Of a stretch of 64,000 bases of DNA, positions 57,502 through 64,000 are shown piece by piece. Within the stretch, counting starts at the first letter, position 1, and every line of letters starts with the position of its first letter. Source of the DNA: CAZMHJ01 sp046350635 (GTDB lineage: Bacteria; Patescibacteriota; Saccharimonadia; Saccharimonadales; CAIOMD01); the NCBI GenBank assembly GCA_046350635.1, contig JAXLZY010000001.1:114728-178727 (forward strand), given 5' to 3'. The position numbers were made by a program, and so were the translations under genes. The notes beneath the pieces are model-generated. The model was not told the DNA's origin. It saw only the letters and a program-made list of their open reading frames with translations, and searched no databases.

Positions 57502-58555
57502 TTAGATTGCTGGCTTGGGCGAACTCTTTCAGCACGACGTCAGCGTCGGTTGTCGTAATAATGGTTTGGTAATCACTTAAATAGCGAGTGAGGGCCTTTC
57601 GCCGGGCGCCATCGAGCTCACTGAAGACATCGTCGAGCAGTATAAGCGGCTTTTGGGCTCGAACCTGCTCGAGTATCGTAAGTTCGAGTAACTTAAGGCT
57701 TAGAACGAGCGTACGTGTCTCGCCACGCGATGCTGTAATATCGGCTGGCTGTTCTCGAATAAATACTAAAATATCTTCGCGGTGTGGCCCATATGCCGTA
57801 AAACCACGTAATAAATCTTTATCTAAATTACTTTCTAACTTCTTTAGTAGTGAAGTTTCGTAGGTTTCGAGTGGTATGTCTGATTGATACTGTAAAAATA
57901 CATTGGTTGGCTCACCGGCAATTTCACTATAGATTGTTGCGACTTGTTTGTTTAACTCTTCTATTAATTTTGTGCGCGCCGCAACAATCTTGCCAGCAAG
58001 TTCGCTAACACGGATATTCCAAGCAAATATCTGCGAATGTACCATCCTTGAATCTTGTTTAAGTAAGCGATTGCGCTGAGCAAGTGCGCGCTTATAGTGC
58101 GATTTAATAGAACTAAAGCCTGGCTCGGTCTCGGCTAAAATATCATCAAAAAAATCACGCCGTAACTCTGGTGAACCTGTTAAAAGTCGCATGTGCTCGG
58201 GTTCAAACAATACAACAGGGACAATATCCTGAAACCCTAAGCGTTTTTTCGGCGTATCATTAAGCTCGTAAGCTCTGGTGACTGTATCTGCGGAGTGTGT
58301 TAACTTTACTACTCTCGTGCCATTTGGGGTTGTACCATCAATACGTGCCCAGTCGTACTCACGCCCAATAATGTCTGTGTATCCAGCACGGTATGACGAA
58401 ACACCGCTAAGAACGAGCAGTGATTCGAGTAGGTTTGTTTTTCCGCTCGCATTTGGCCCAACCACAATATTCACCGTCGGTGATAATTCGACAGCAAAAT
58501 CAGTATACGAACGAAACTGCTGCAAGCGCAGTGACGTATAAACGGTTGGACTCAT
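57488..58555 (-). CDS. recF: DNA replication and repair protein RecF
   Basis: RecF helps load RecA at gaps. The 355-residue protein has Walker A VGPNASGKTNLLESL, the RecF motif RRDFFDDILAETEPGF, the signature-like TRGETRTLVLSLKLLEL (SRGE motif) and Walker B LILLDDVFSELD. Length is usual. It is the third gene of dnaA-dnaN-recF on the minus strand, 19 bp after dnaN. Confidence 0.96.
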   Translation of the reverse strand: MSPTVYTSLRLQQFRSYTDFAVELSPTVNIVVGPNASGKTNLLESLLVLSGVSSYRAGYTDIIGREYDWARIDGTTPNGTRVVKLTHSADTVTRAYELNDTPKKRLGFQDIVPVVLFEPEHMRLLTGSPELRRDFFDDILAETEPGFSSIKSHYKRALAQRNRLLKQDSRMVHSQIFAWNIRVSELAGKIVAARTKLIEELNKQVATIYSEIAGEPTNVFLQYQSDIPLETYETSLLKKLESNLDKDLLRGFTAYGPHREDILVFIREQPADITASRGETRTLVLSLKLLELTILEQVRAQKPLILLDDVFSELDGARRKALTRYLSDYQTIITTTDADVVLKEFAQASNLISLG

Positions 58556-58574
58556 TACGTATATTGTAACCTTG

Positions 58575-59669
58575 TTAGCTCTTTAGTGGCATAACAAGAT
58601 AGGTGTGATCGGGCGATTCTTTGCTTGTTAGTACGCACGGCTCAAGCTTGCCATTAAAACTAAAGGTAACTTCTTTTGTACCGAGCGCGTTAAGTGCATC
58701 AAGCAAGTAGCGTGAGTTAAGTGTTACTTCGCCACTACCCGTAACGTCTGCTTGTGCACTCGAGGTGTTTTCACCAAGCTGCGAGGCTATCGAGGTAATG
58801 CTGATTTGCTTCGTTTCTTCGTCTACCTTAATAGTGATACTACCAGCACTCTCACGAGCAAACAGGCTAGATACCTTCGTGATTGCAGTAAACTCATCAC
58901 GGCTGACGGTTGCAGTTGTACTAAATTTACTTGGTATTAACTTTCGGTAATCGGGGTAGGTTGCATCAATCTGACGGGTTACAAGTTCAATATCGCCAGC
59001 TTTAAATAGTACCTGTTGACTATCGGCGTGCACTTCTAGGGTTTCTAGGTTATCAGGCAAAATACGGAGCAGTTCCTGTAAGGCAGAAGCTGGCACAAGC
59101 AATGATATATCTTGGGCTGTTTTAATGAGTTTCTTTTCTGCTAAGCGGTAGCTGTCGGTAGCGGCTGCAAATAATGATCCATCTTGGGTTTTTAAAAGCA
59201 CACCAGTAAGTACTGGCCGGGTTTCATCGGTTGAAGCTGCAAATACAACTTGCTGTAACCCTTTTTTAGCTTCTTTGACAGGAATAGTCCAATTAACACC
59301 GTTGGTAATTTCTGGTACGACAGGGAATTCATCTGCCACAACGCCATTAATCGTTGAACGATATTGGTCGGTGCTGATATGTAATTTATGATCATCAAGC
59401 TCTAAATCAAGCACACCGCTTGGGAGACTGGTAATATATTCTTGCATTAAACGAGCAGGGACGGTAATTGCACCTTCTGACTGAACCTTAGAACCAATCT
59501 TTTCAGTAATGGCAATTTCTAGGTTAGTTGCAGAAAGACTTAAACGGTTATCACTTGTTCGTAATAATACGTTATTTAAAATCGGTAGTGAGTTCTTACT
59601 AGCCATAGCGACACGTGCAACATTGTTAAGTGCTTTGGCGAGATTTTCTTGGGTGACTTGCAGCTTCAT
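58575..59669 (-). CDS. dnaN: DNA polymerase III sliding clamp, beta subunit
   Basis: DnaN forms the ring that holds polymerase III on DNA. The 364-residue protein shows the three clamp repeats: MKLQVTQENLAKALNNVARVA and LPILNNVLL; EFPVVPEITNG with RPVLTGVLL; and DATYPDYRKLIP with the C-terminal YLVMPLKS. Length is standard. It starts 270 bp downstream of dnaA, in a gap rich in DnaA boxes. Confidence 0.97.
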   Translation of the reverse strand: MKLQVTQENLAKALNNVARVAMASKNSLPILNNVLLRTSDNRLSLSATNLEIAITEKIGSKVQSEGAITVPARLMQEYITSLPSGVLDLELDDHKLHISTDQYRSTINGVVADEFPVVPEITNGVNWTIPVKEAKKGLQQVVFAASTDETRPVLTGVLLKTQDGSLFAAATDSYRLAEKKLIKTAQDISLLVPASALQELLRILPDNLETLEVHADSQQVLFKAGDIELVTRQIDATYPDYRKLIPSKFSTTATVSRDEFTAITKVSSLFARESAGSITIKVDEETKQISITSIASQLGENTSSAQADVTGSGEVTLNSRYLLDALNALGTKEVTFSFNGKLEPCVLTSKESPDHTYLVMPLKS

Positions 59670-59939
59670 ATTAGTATCTCCATTACTTATTTATATAAGA
59701 TAGTTATAGTAGTAGGCCCTGTGGATTGGTGTGCATAACCACCATTAACAGATATAAATTGCAGAAATTTTGTGTGCAAAACTGTGTGCAATCTGTGTTC
59801 AAAATAGGTGTATAAAAATTCAGCTAAATTTTTTACAAACAAAGTCTGTGCATTATGTGCATAACCATAGGTGGTTGTTCGCAGGTTATTACCAGCCTTA
59901 TTCGCAGATCTTCCACAGTATAAGAAAACATTCATCAGG
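59670..59939. other. DnaA-box cluster between dnaA and dnaN (part of oriC)
   Basis: Perfect DnaA boxes TGTGCATAA (TTATGCACA) occur at 59730-59738 and 59856-59864. The second directly abuts TGTGCATTA at 59847-59855, giving two boxes head-to-tail with no gap. Weaker boxes (TTTGCACAC, TTGCACACA, TTATACACC) lie between. The stretch has no gene. Confidence 0.85.
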
Positions 59940-61322
59940 CTATGCATAGAGGCGTTCCTTAATTTCTTTGACGTGTTCTTTTAAAAGCGTATCAAAATGG
60001 AGTTCTTTTTCTATCTTTTCAACCGAATGTATTGCAGTAGTGTGGTCTTTACGGCCAAGTTCATGAGCAATCTTAGGAAAACTAAGGTGTAGTTCACTCC
60101 GTAGTAAGTACATAGCAATCTGACGTGGTACCACAATGTCTTTATCACGCTTTGCGCTCAAAATCTCGTCGACACTAAGCTGAAAGTGCTTAGCGGTCTT
60201 TTCGACAATTTGTCGGGCATTCATATGTTTTGGTCGTGAACGGTGTGTACCAAACAAGCCGGTTGCAATGGTAAGGTCGGGTTGAAGCCCTCGCATTTCA
60301 CAAAACGCGAGTAATTGGTTTAAAGCACCCTCTAGCTCACGAATATTAGTCTGAACTTGGTTTGCGAGGTATTCGACTACCGTCTGGTCTAATACTAACC
60401 CGTGTTGATTAGCTTTATTTTGTAAAATTGCACAGCGGGTTTCAAAATCAGGTGCACCAATATCAACAATCATTCCCCATTCAAATCTGCTACGCAGTCG
60501 TTCTTCTAGGGTAGGGATAGATTTTGGTGGTTTATCGCTACTGATAATAATCTGTTTATTGGCCTGGTGGAGTGCGTTAAAAGTATGGAAGAATTCCTCC
60601 TGAGTCTTTTCTTTACCAGCAATAAACTGCATATCATCAACAATTAATACGTCTGCATTTCGGTAATGACCAGCAAAGTCAGTAACTTTTTTGTAACGAA
60701 TCGCATCCAAGAACTCTTGCACAAACTGTTCACTCGTTGCATATACAACATGCGCATCTTTGTTGTTGGCAAGCACTGCATTACCAACTGCCTGAATAAG
60801 GTGCGTTTTACCAAGCCCTACGCCACCATATACAAAGAGTGGGTTGTATTTTGTGCCTGGGTTTTGGGCAATCGCCTGGCAGGCGGCATACGCAAGTTCG
60901 TTACCCGAACCAACAATAAACGTATCAAACGTATAGCGTTCGTTAAGGCCTTGTCTGTACGAATGTGTAACAGATGGCGCACCATTACCAATCATCGATC
61001 GGGTTTCAGGTGCTTCAACAGGTTGCGATAGTATAACTACCTCGGTGTTATCAATGGGCTGTTTGGTAGGGGCTACACCAGAATGAATCTTAAACTCAAC
61101 ATCAATTACGGTCACACCGTTCTTTTCGAGTAGCTCGGTAATAAGTGGTTTGTACTTAGACTCTAATTGTTGTTTTGCAAAGATATTTGGCACCCCAACC
61201 ACAATCAAATCTTCGTTTCGTCGTAGTACACGGGTGTTTTTAAACCATGTTATATAACTACCACGTGACACGGTAAGCTCAATCTCGCCAAGAACTGTCT
61301 GCCAGAGCGTATCGTCCCCCAT
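59940..61322 (-). CDS. dnaA: Chromosomal replication initiator DnaA
   Basis: DnaA binds DnaA boxes and melts the origin. The 460-residue protein has domain I (GDDTLWQTVLGEIELTVSR), a short linker, the AAA+ domain III with Walker A YGGVGLGKTHLIQAVG, Walker B ADVLIVDDMQFIAGKEKTQEEFFHTFN and sensor II, and domain IV with HELGRKDHTTAIHSVEKIE, the box-binding signature. The ATG at 61322 is chosen for family length and its GGGAGG 12 nt upstream; the frame is open four codons further. Confidence 0.98.
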   Translation of the reverse strand: MGDDTLWQTVLGEIELTVSRGSYITWFKNTRVLRRNEDLIVVGVPNIFAKQQLESKYKPLITELLEKNGVTVIDVEFKIHSGVAPTKQPIDNTEVVILSQPVEAPETRSMIGNGAPSVTHSYRQGLNERYTFDTFIVGSGNELAYAACQAIAQNPGTKYNPLFVYGGVGLGKTHLIQAVGNAVLANNKDAHVVYATSEQFVQEFLDAIRYKKVTDFAGHYRNADVLIVDDMQFIAGKEKTQEEFFHTFNALHQANKQIIISSDKPPKSIPTLEERLRSRFEWGMIVDIGAPDFETRCAILQNKANQHGLVLDQTVVEYLANQVQTNIRELEGALNQLLAFCEMRGLQPDLTIATGLFGTHRSRPKHMNARQIVEKTAKHFQLSVDEILSAKRDKDIVVPRQIAMYLLRSELHLSFPKIAHELGRKDHTTAIHSVEKIEKELHFDTLLKEHVKEIKERLYA

Positions 61323-61645
61323 AAGTGTTCGCAACCTCCCTTATACCTCTTTTGATGTGGATATTTCGCCAAAAGCGTTACTTAAACTATACAAGAGGTG
61401 GCATAAGTTTTCCACAGGTTTTTTGAATTTTTAGTCGTTTTGTATCAAAACATACCTAAACGGGGGTGAATTTATACACAGGCTAATTCTGTATCTGTAA
61501 AGTAGTGGATAAACTATGTCTAAGTGTGGACAAAATCGATATATTGGGCCATAAATTCAGTATTTTTTACAATCGATGATAAAACCCATAAAACGCCCAC
61601 GCTTGTAAGTCGCGACCTCTTATGGTAGACTATTCAGCTGAAGTT
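61323..61645. other. Probable oriC, upstream part, between dnaA and rpmH
   Basis: About 320 bp of AT-rich sequence hold DnaA boxes TTTTCCACA (61408-61416), TTATACACA (61472-61480), AGTGGATAA (61504-61512) and TGTGGACAA (61525-61533), plus a possible TGTGGATAT near 61356. An AT-rich tract follows at about 61551-61600. Together with the cluster at 59670-59939 it forms a two-part origin around dnaA. Confidence 0.85.
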
Positions 61646-61783
61646 ATGCCTAAACGAACGTATCAACCAAAGAAGCGAAGTCGCAGCCGAGAACATGGCT
61701 TTTTAAAGCGTATGTCGAGCCGTGCGGGTAAGCTTGTATTGAAGCGCCGCCGCCTAAAAGGTCGCACGCGACTTTCAGCCTAA
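61646..61783 (+). CDS. rpmH: 50S ribosomal protein L34
   Basis: The 45-residue protein reads MPKRTYQPKKRSRSREHGFL and ends KLVLKRRRLKGRTRLSA, the full L34 sequence pattern. It is short enough to be missed by ORF calling. It starts the standard rpmH-rnpA-yidC-jag operon. A TAGACT -10-like sequence lies about 14 nt before the ATG; no Shine-Dalgarno is clear. Confidence 0.95.
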   Translation: MPKRTYQPKKRSRSREHGFLKRMSSRAGKLVLKRRRLKGRTRLSA

Positions 61784-61834
61784 GCTCTTAGTTTTCTATT
61801 ACAATAAGTAGTATCACAAACGTAAGGGTATTTT

Positions 61835-62191
61835 GTGCTATCAAAAAAACATCGATTCCATGGCCACAGTAGTCTGAACTACACCTACAGAAGGGGTGAA
61901 ACAGTTCGGAGTCCTTATTGTGCCGTTCGCTACACACGTGGCAAACTCGATGAATACCGTGTCGCAGTAGTCGTTAGTAAAAAGGTTGCTAAAGCTGCAC
62001 CTAAACGCAACCGTATACGACGCCGAGTCTATGAAGTTATGCGGTTACTTGCTCCTACGTACCTAACAAACGAAGACGTTGTTATAACCATTTTTGACGA
62101 TAGATTTGTTGATTTACCATACGAAGAGCTTCACGCTTCGCTTGAACGACAATTAAGTCATATCGCCCAAGAACGAAAACAAACCGACTAA
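61835..62191 (+). CDS. rnpA: Ribonuclease P protein component
   Basis: RnpA assists the RNase P RNA in trimming tRNA 5' leaders. The 118-residue protein has the RNR motif as AAPKRNRIRRRVYEVMR, the N-terminal KHRFHGHSSLNYTYRRGE and the central VVVSKKVAKAA strand. The start is GTG at 61835 with AAGGG about 6 nt upstream. It follows rpmH by 51 bp, as in most bacteria. Confidence 0.95.
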   Translation: MLSKKHRFHGHSSLNYTYRRGETVRSPYCAVRYTRGKLDEYRVAVVVSKKVAKAAPKRNRIRRRVYEVMRLLAPTYLTNEDVVITIFDDRFVDLPYEELHASLERQLSHIAQERKQTD

Positions 62192-62237
62192 TCTGTTCGA
62201 CAGATTGCCCTTAACTGAGGTAAACTAGTATATAAGT

Positions 62238-63176
62238 ATGTTTCATTTTATAGGACAAGTGTTTAATGCGCTCATTGCGCGACCAATCTTTAATCTGTTA
62301 ATTTTAATTATTGCGCTACTTCCAGGGCACAATCTTGGAGTTGCCATTATTATCTTTACCCTTATTGTTCGCACGGCAATGTACCCGCTGCTTAAAAAAC
62401 AGCTTCACCATGCAAGCGCAATGCGTAAGCTACAGCCAGAGCTGAAGCGCATTAAAAAAGAGGCTGCCGGTGATCGCCAAAAAGAAGCGGCTCTTATGCA
62501 AGAGCTGTATAAAGAAAAAGAAATCAACCCATTTGGTTCACTTTGGATTATCTTGGTTCAACTTCCAATTTTAATCGGTCTATATCAGGCGATTTCTAAG
62601 CTCATTAAGACACCAGACATCATCTTTACCTATTCATACTCATGGGTTCAAAACCTACCATATATGAAGTCACTGGTTGGCAACGCTCACGCCTTAAACG
62701 AAACCCTGCTTGGGTTTGTAGATTTAACCCGTCACGCCGTTGAAAAAACCGGTATCTACTGGCCAGCCATGATATTAGTCGTAGCCAGCGTTATCGTACA
62801 GTACTTCCAAAGTCGTCAATTATTAATGCAAGATAAAAGTTCCCGTAGTTTACGCCAAATATTTAAAGACACGGCATCTGGTAAAGAAGTCGACCAAGCT
62901 GAAGTCCAGGCGGCCACAAGCAAGTTTACACTTATCTTTATTCCATTTATGTTGTTTATCGTATCTGTCAGCCTGCCGGCCGCACTATCACTTTACTGGA
63001 TGGTTGGTGGATTAATTGCACTAGCACAGCAAACCTATATCCTTAAAAAGGATGTCGAAGAAATGGAAGCGAGCGTAGATTCGCAACCAGTCGAAGCCGA
63101 GATAATTACGAATACTCAACCAAAACCAAAAAAGAAAGCCTCTAAAAAACGTAAAAACGTTAAAAAACGGAGGTAG
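62238..63176 (+). CDS. yidC: Membrane protein insertase YidC
   Basis: YidC inserts proteins into the cytoplasmic membrane. The 312-residue, Gram-positive-type protein has an N-terminal TM, the conserved cytoplasmic hairpin (MRKLQPELKRIKKEAAGDRQKEAALMQELYKEKEINPFG), then ILVQLPILIGLYQAI and TM helices to about residue 270. It ends in a strongly basic tail (KPKKKASKKRKNVKKRR) that can touch ribosomes. The lipoprotein Cys found in Bacillus SpoIIIJ is absent. Confidence 0.95.
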   Translation: MFHFIGQVFNALIARPIFNLLILIIALLPGHNLGVAIIIFTLIVRTAMYPLLKKQLHHASAMRKLQPELKRIKKEAAGDRQKEAALMQELYKEKEINPFGSLWIILVQLPILIGLYQAISKLIKTPDIIFTYSYSWVQNLPYMKSLVGNAHALNETLLGFVDLTRHAVEKTGIYWPAMILVVASVIVQYFQSRQLLMQDKSSRSLRQIFKDTASGKEVDQAEVQAATSKFTLIFIPFMLFIVSVSLPAALSLYWMVGGLIALAQQTYILKKDVEEMEASVDSQPVEAEIITNTQPKPKKKASKKRKNVKKRR

Positions 63177-63179
63177 CAT

Positions 63180-63668
63180 ATGGACGAGCAAATGGAATCA
63201 TCAATTCAGTTTGCAAAAAAATATCTAGAGGATTTACTATCGTTTTTCGGTCTTAATACCGATGTCCACGCGACAAGCGAAGAAGATGTAATTGAACTTT
63301 CGGTACCATCAACTCACATGAACGGCTTTTTGATTGGACAGCACGGCGACACGATTCGCTCATTACAATACATGGTAAGTACAGCGCTTAAAAATAACGG
63401 CTACGAATACAGTCGCGTTAATGTAGACATTGCAGACTATAAAAAGGCTCGCCAAGATCGCCTGGCAGACCAAGTACTTGTATGGGTAGAAAAGGTAAAA
63501 TCGAGTGGTAAACCAATGCCACTTAAGCCAATGAACCCGGCAGACAGGCGAGTAGTACATAAAGTTGCGAGCGAGCACGGGCTCGGTACAGAATCAGAGG
63601 GTGTTGGCCGTGATAGGCACGTTGTCTTAACTCCATCAGAAGATACCGAACTGAGCGACGAAGAGTAG
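63180..63668 (+). CDS. jag: KH/R3H RNA-binding protein (Jag/KhpB)
   Basis: The 162-residue protein has a KH-like domain (about 45-85: MNGFLIGQHGDTIRSLQYMVSTAL) and an R3H domain (PMNPADRRVVHKVASEHGLGTESEG...RHVVL, about 120-150). Jag/KhpB proteins bind RNA and affect division and envelope growth. It follows yidC by 3 bp; the yidC end contains a GGAGG ribosome site. The N-terminal Jag-N domain is absent, leaving about 40 residues before the KH domain. Confidence 0.93.
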   Translation: MDEQMESSIQFAKKYLEDLLSFFGLNTDVHATSEEDVIELSVPSTHMNGFLIGQHGDTIRSLQYMVSTALKNNGYEYSRVNVDIADYKKARQDRLADQVLVWVEKVKSSGKPMPLKPMNPADRRVVHKVASEHGLGTESEGVGRDRHVVLTPSEDTELSDEE

Positions 63669-63685
63669 TAACGAATACGAATATA

Positions 63686-63713
63686 AAACACCACCTTTAC
63701 CGGTGGTGTTTTT
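63686..63713. terminator. Terminator after jag (bidirectional)
   Basis: AAAACACCACC, loop TTTACC, GGTGGTGTTTT. It covers the end of the convergent Lys-rich protein gene (stop at 63697). Confidence 0.9.
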
Positions 63714-64000
63714 TGTTCTTCTTTTTACCTGATTTTTTGCTTTTCTTCTTGCCAGTTGGCGATTCTTCTTTAACTTCTTTCTTGGGTTTGCTCTTGGGCT
63801 TTTCGGACTTAACTTCTTCTAGTAACGCTTCGGCTTTTTGGTTCGTCTGCTTATTTGCGCGTTTGCTAAATACATACACCAACACTAACCCGATTGCAGA
63901 TGCAAAAAAGATAACAGATAGCCATAATCGCGCGCTACTACCCGATGACGTTGTTGTACCACTATTTGCTGGTGCACCATCAACCGTTAGCTTGCCGTTG
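63697..64000 (-). CDS. C-terminus of a TM protein with Lys-rich cytoplasmic tail, cut by the window edge
   Basis: The frame is open to the right edge, so the 62-residue version starting at an internal codon is only a fragment. Reading in from the edge: a Ser/Thr/Gly/Pro linker (NGKLTVDGAPANSGTTTSSG), a TM helix (LWLSVIFFASAIGLVLVYVF) and a 55-residue tail rich in Lys, Glu and Ser ending KKNKKHHR. This is the pattern of a surface protein with a C-terminal membrane anchor. What lies upstream is outside the window. Confidence 0.65.
   Translation of the reverse strand, partial: NGKLTVDGAPANSGTTTSSGSSARLWLSVIFFASAIGLVLVYVFSKRANKQTNQKAEALLEEVKSEKPKSKPKKEVKEESPTGKKKSKKSGKKKNKKHHR

Overview
The window looks like a chromosomal stretch of a Candidatus Saccharibacteria (TM7, Patescibacteria/CPR) genome. 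The evidence is a small-genome style of packed short operons, a PrgI / TraC-like / VirB4-like ATPase cluster with a tandem array of VirB2-like (T4SS pilin) proteins, a large multi-domain cell-wall hydrolase of the sort expected in an epibiont, and otherwise housekeeping genes of moderate GC. No rRNA, CRISPR array or canonical transposase was seen. The placement is inference from gene content and protein style, not from a search.

Layout. 1-3.5 kb: small kinase, primary sigma factor and DnaG primase (minus strand). 3.6-9.1 kb: a membrane protein, MmcQ-like protein, oligoribonuclease, MsrB, MscL, a photolyase-like protein and an aspartate carbamoyltransferase preceded by an apparent translational attenuator. 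9.2-17.0 kb: ArgRS, an NQO-like flavodoxin-fold protein, tRNA-Ser(GGA), a MacB-type ABC exporter, a PGI/PMI isomerase and two low-complexity proteins. 17.1-20.6 kb: a GC-rich foreign-looking island with a GHKL (HSP90/MORC-type) ATPase, a translationally coupled helix-rich protein and a separately transcribed coiled-coil protein; both transcripts end in the same perfect 59-bp repeat/terminator. 20.7-23.2 kb: groESL with a CIRCE operator and a small acidic protein. 23.3-23.8 and 25.4-26.0 kb: two more GC-rich single-gene cassettes. 23.8-36.8 kb: HAD-type PMM-like enzyme, MurE, TsaD, ValRS, an HTH-HAD fusion, a DEDDh exonuclease, a Nudix-type regulator, 5'-nucleotidase, RlmH, HIT protein and others. 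36.8-38.6 kb: a tRNA cluster (Ser-CGA, Arg-GCG, Ser-TGA, Ser-GCT) with a PD-(D/E)XK-like nuclease. 38.6-57.5 kb: ComF, Hsp20 and the T4SS-like cluster with its cell-wall hydrolases. 57.5-63.7 kb: the replication-origin neighbourhood recF-dnaN-dnaA / oriC / rpmH-rnpA-yidC-jag, with DnaA boxes on both sides of dnaA.

How it fits together. The 40-57 kb block probably builds an envelope-spanning secretion or DNA-transfer/adhesion machine together with enzymes that cut peptidoglycan, which suits contact with a bacterial host; ComF a few kilobases away would fit DNA uptake. Many genes have a sigma70-like -10 hexamer only 6-9 nt before the start codon and no Shine-Dalgarno sequence, so leaderless mRNAs are likely common.

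The strongest candidate for something undescribed is the set of three GC-rich cassettes at 17.1-20.6, 23.3-23.8 and 25.4-26.0 kb. Each has an AT-rich housekeeping-like promoter, a good Shine-Dalgarno sequence, unrecognised proteins with strongly GC-ending codons, the shared 10-mer AGCTTCCCCC in sense orientation at the 3' end of the gene, and its own terminator. In the third cassette three successive hairpins display TTCCCCC in their loops.
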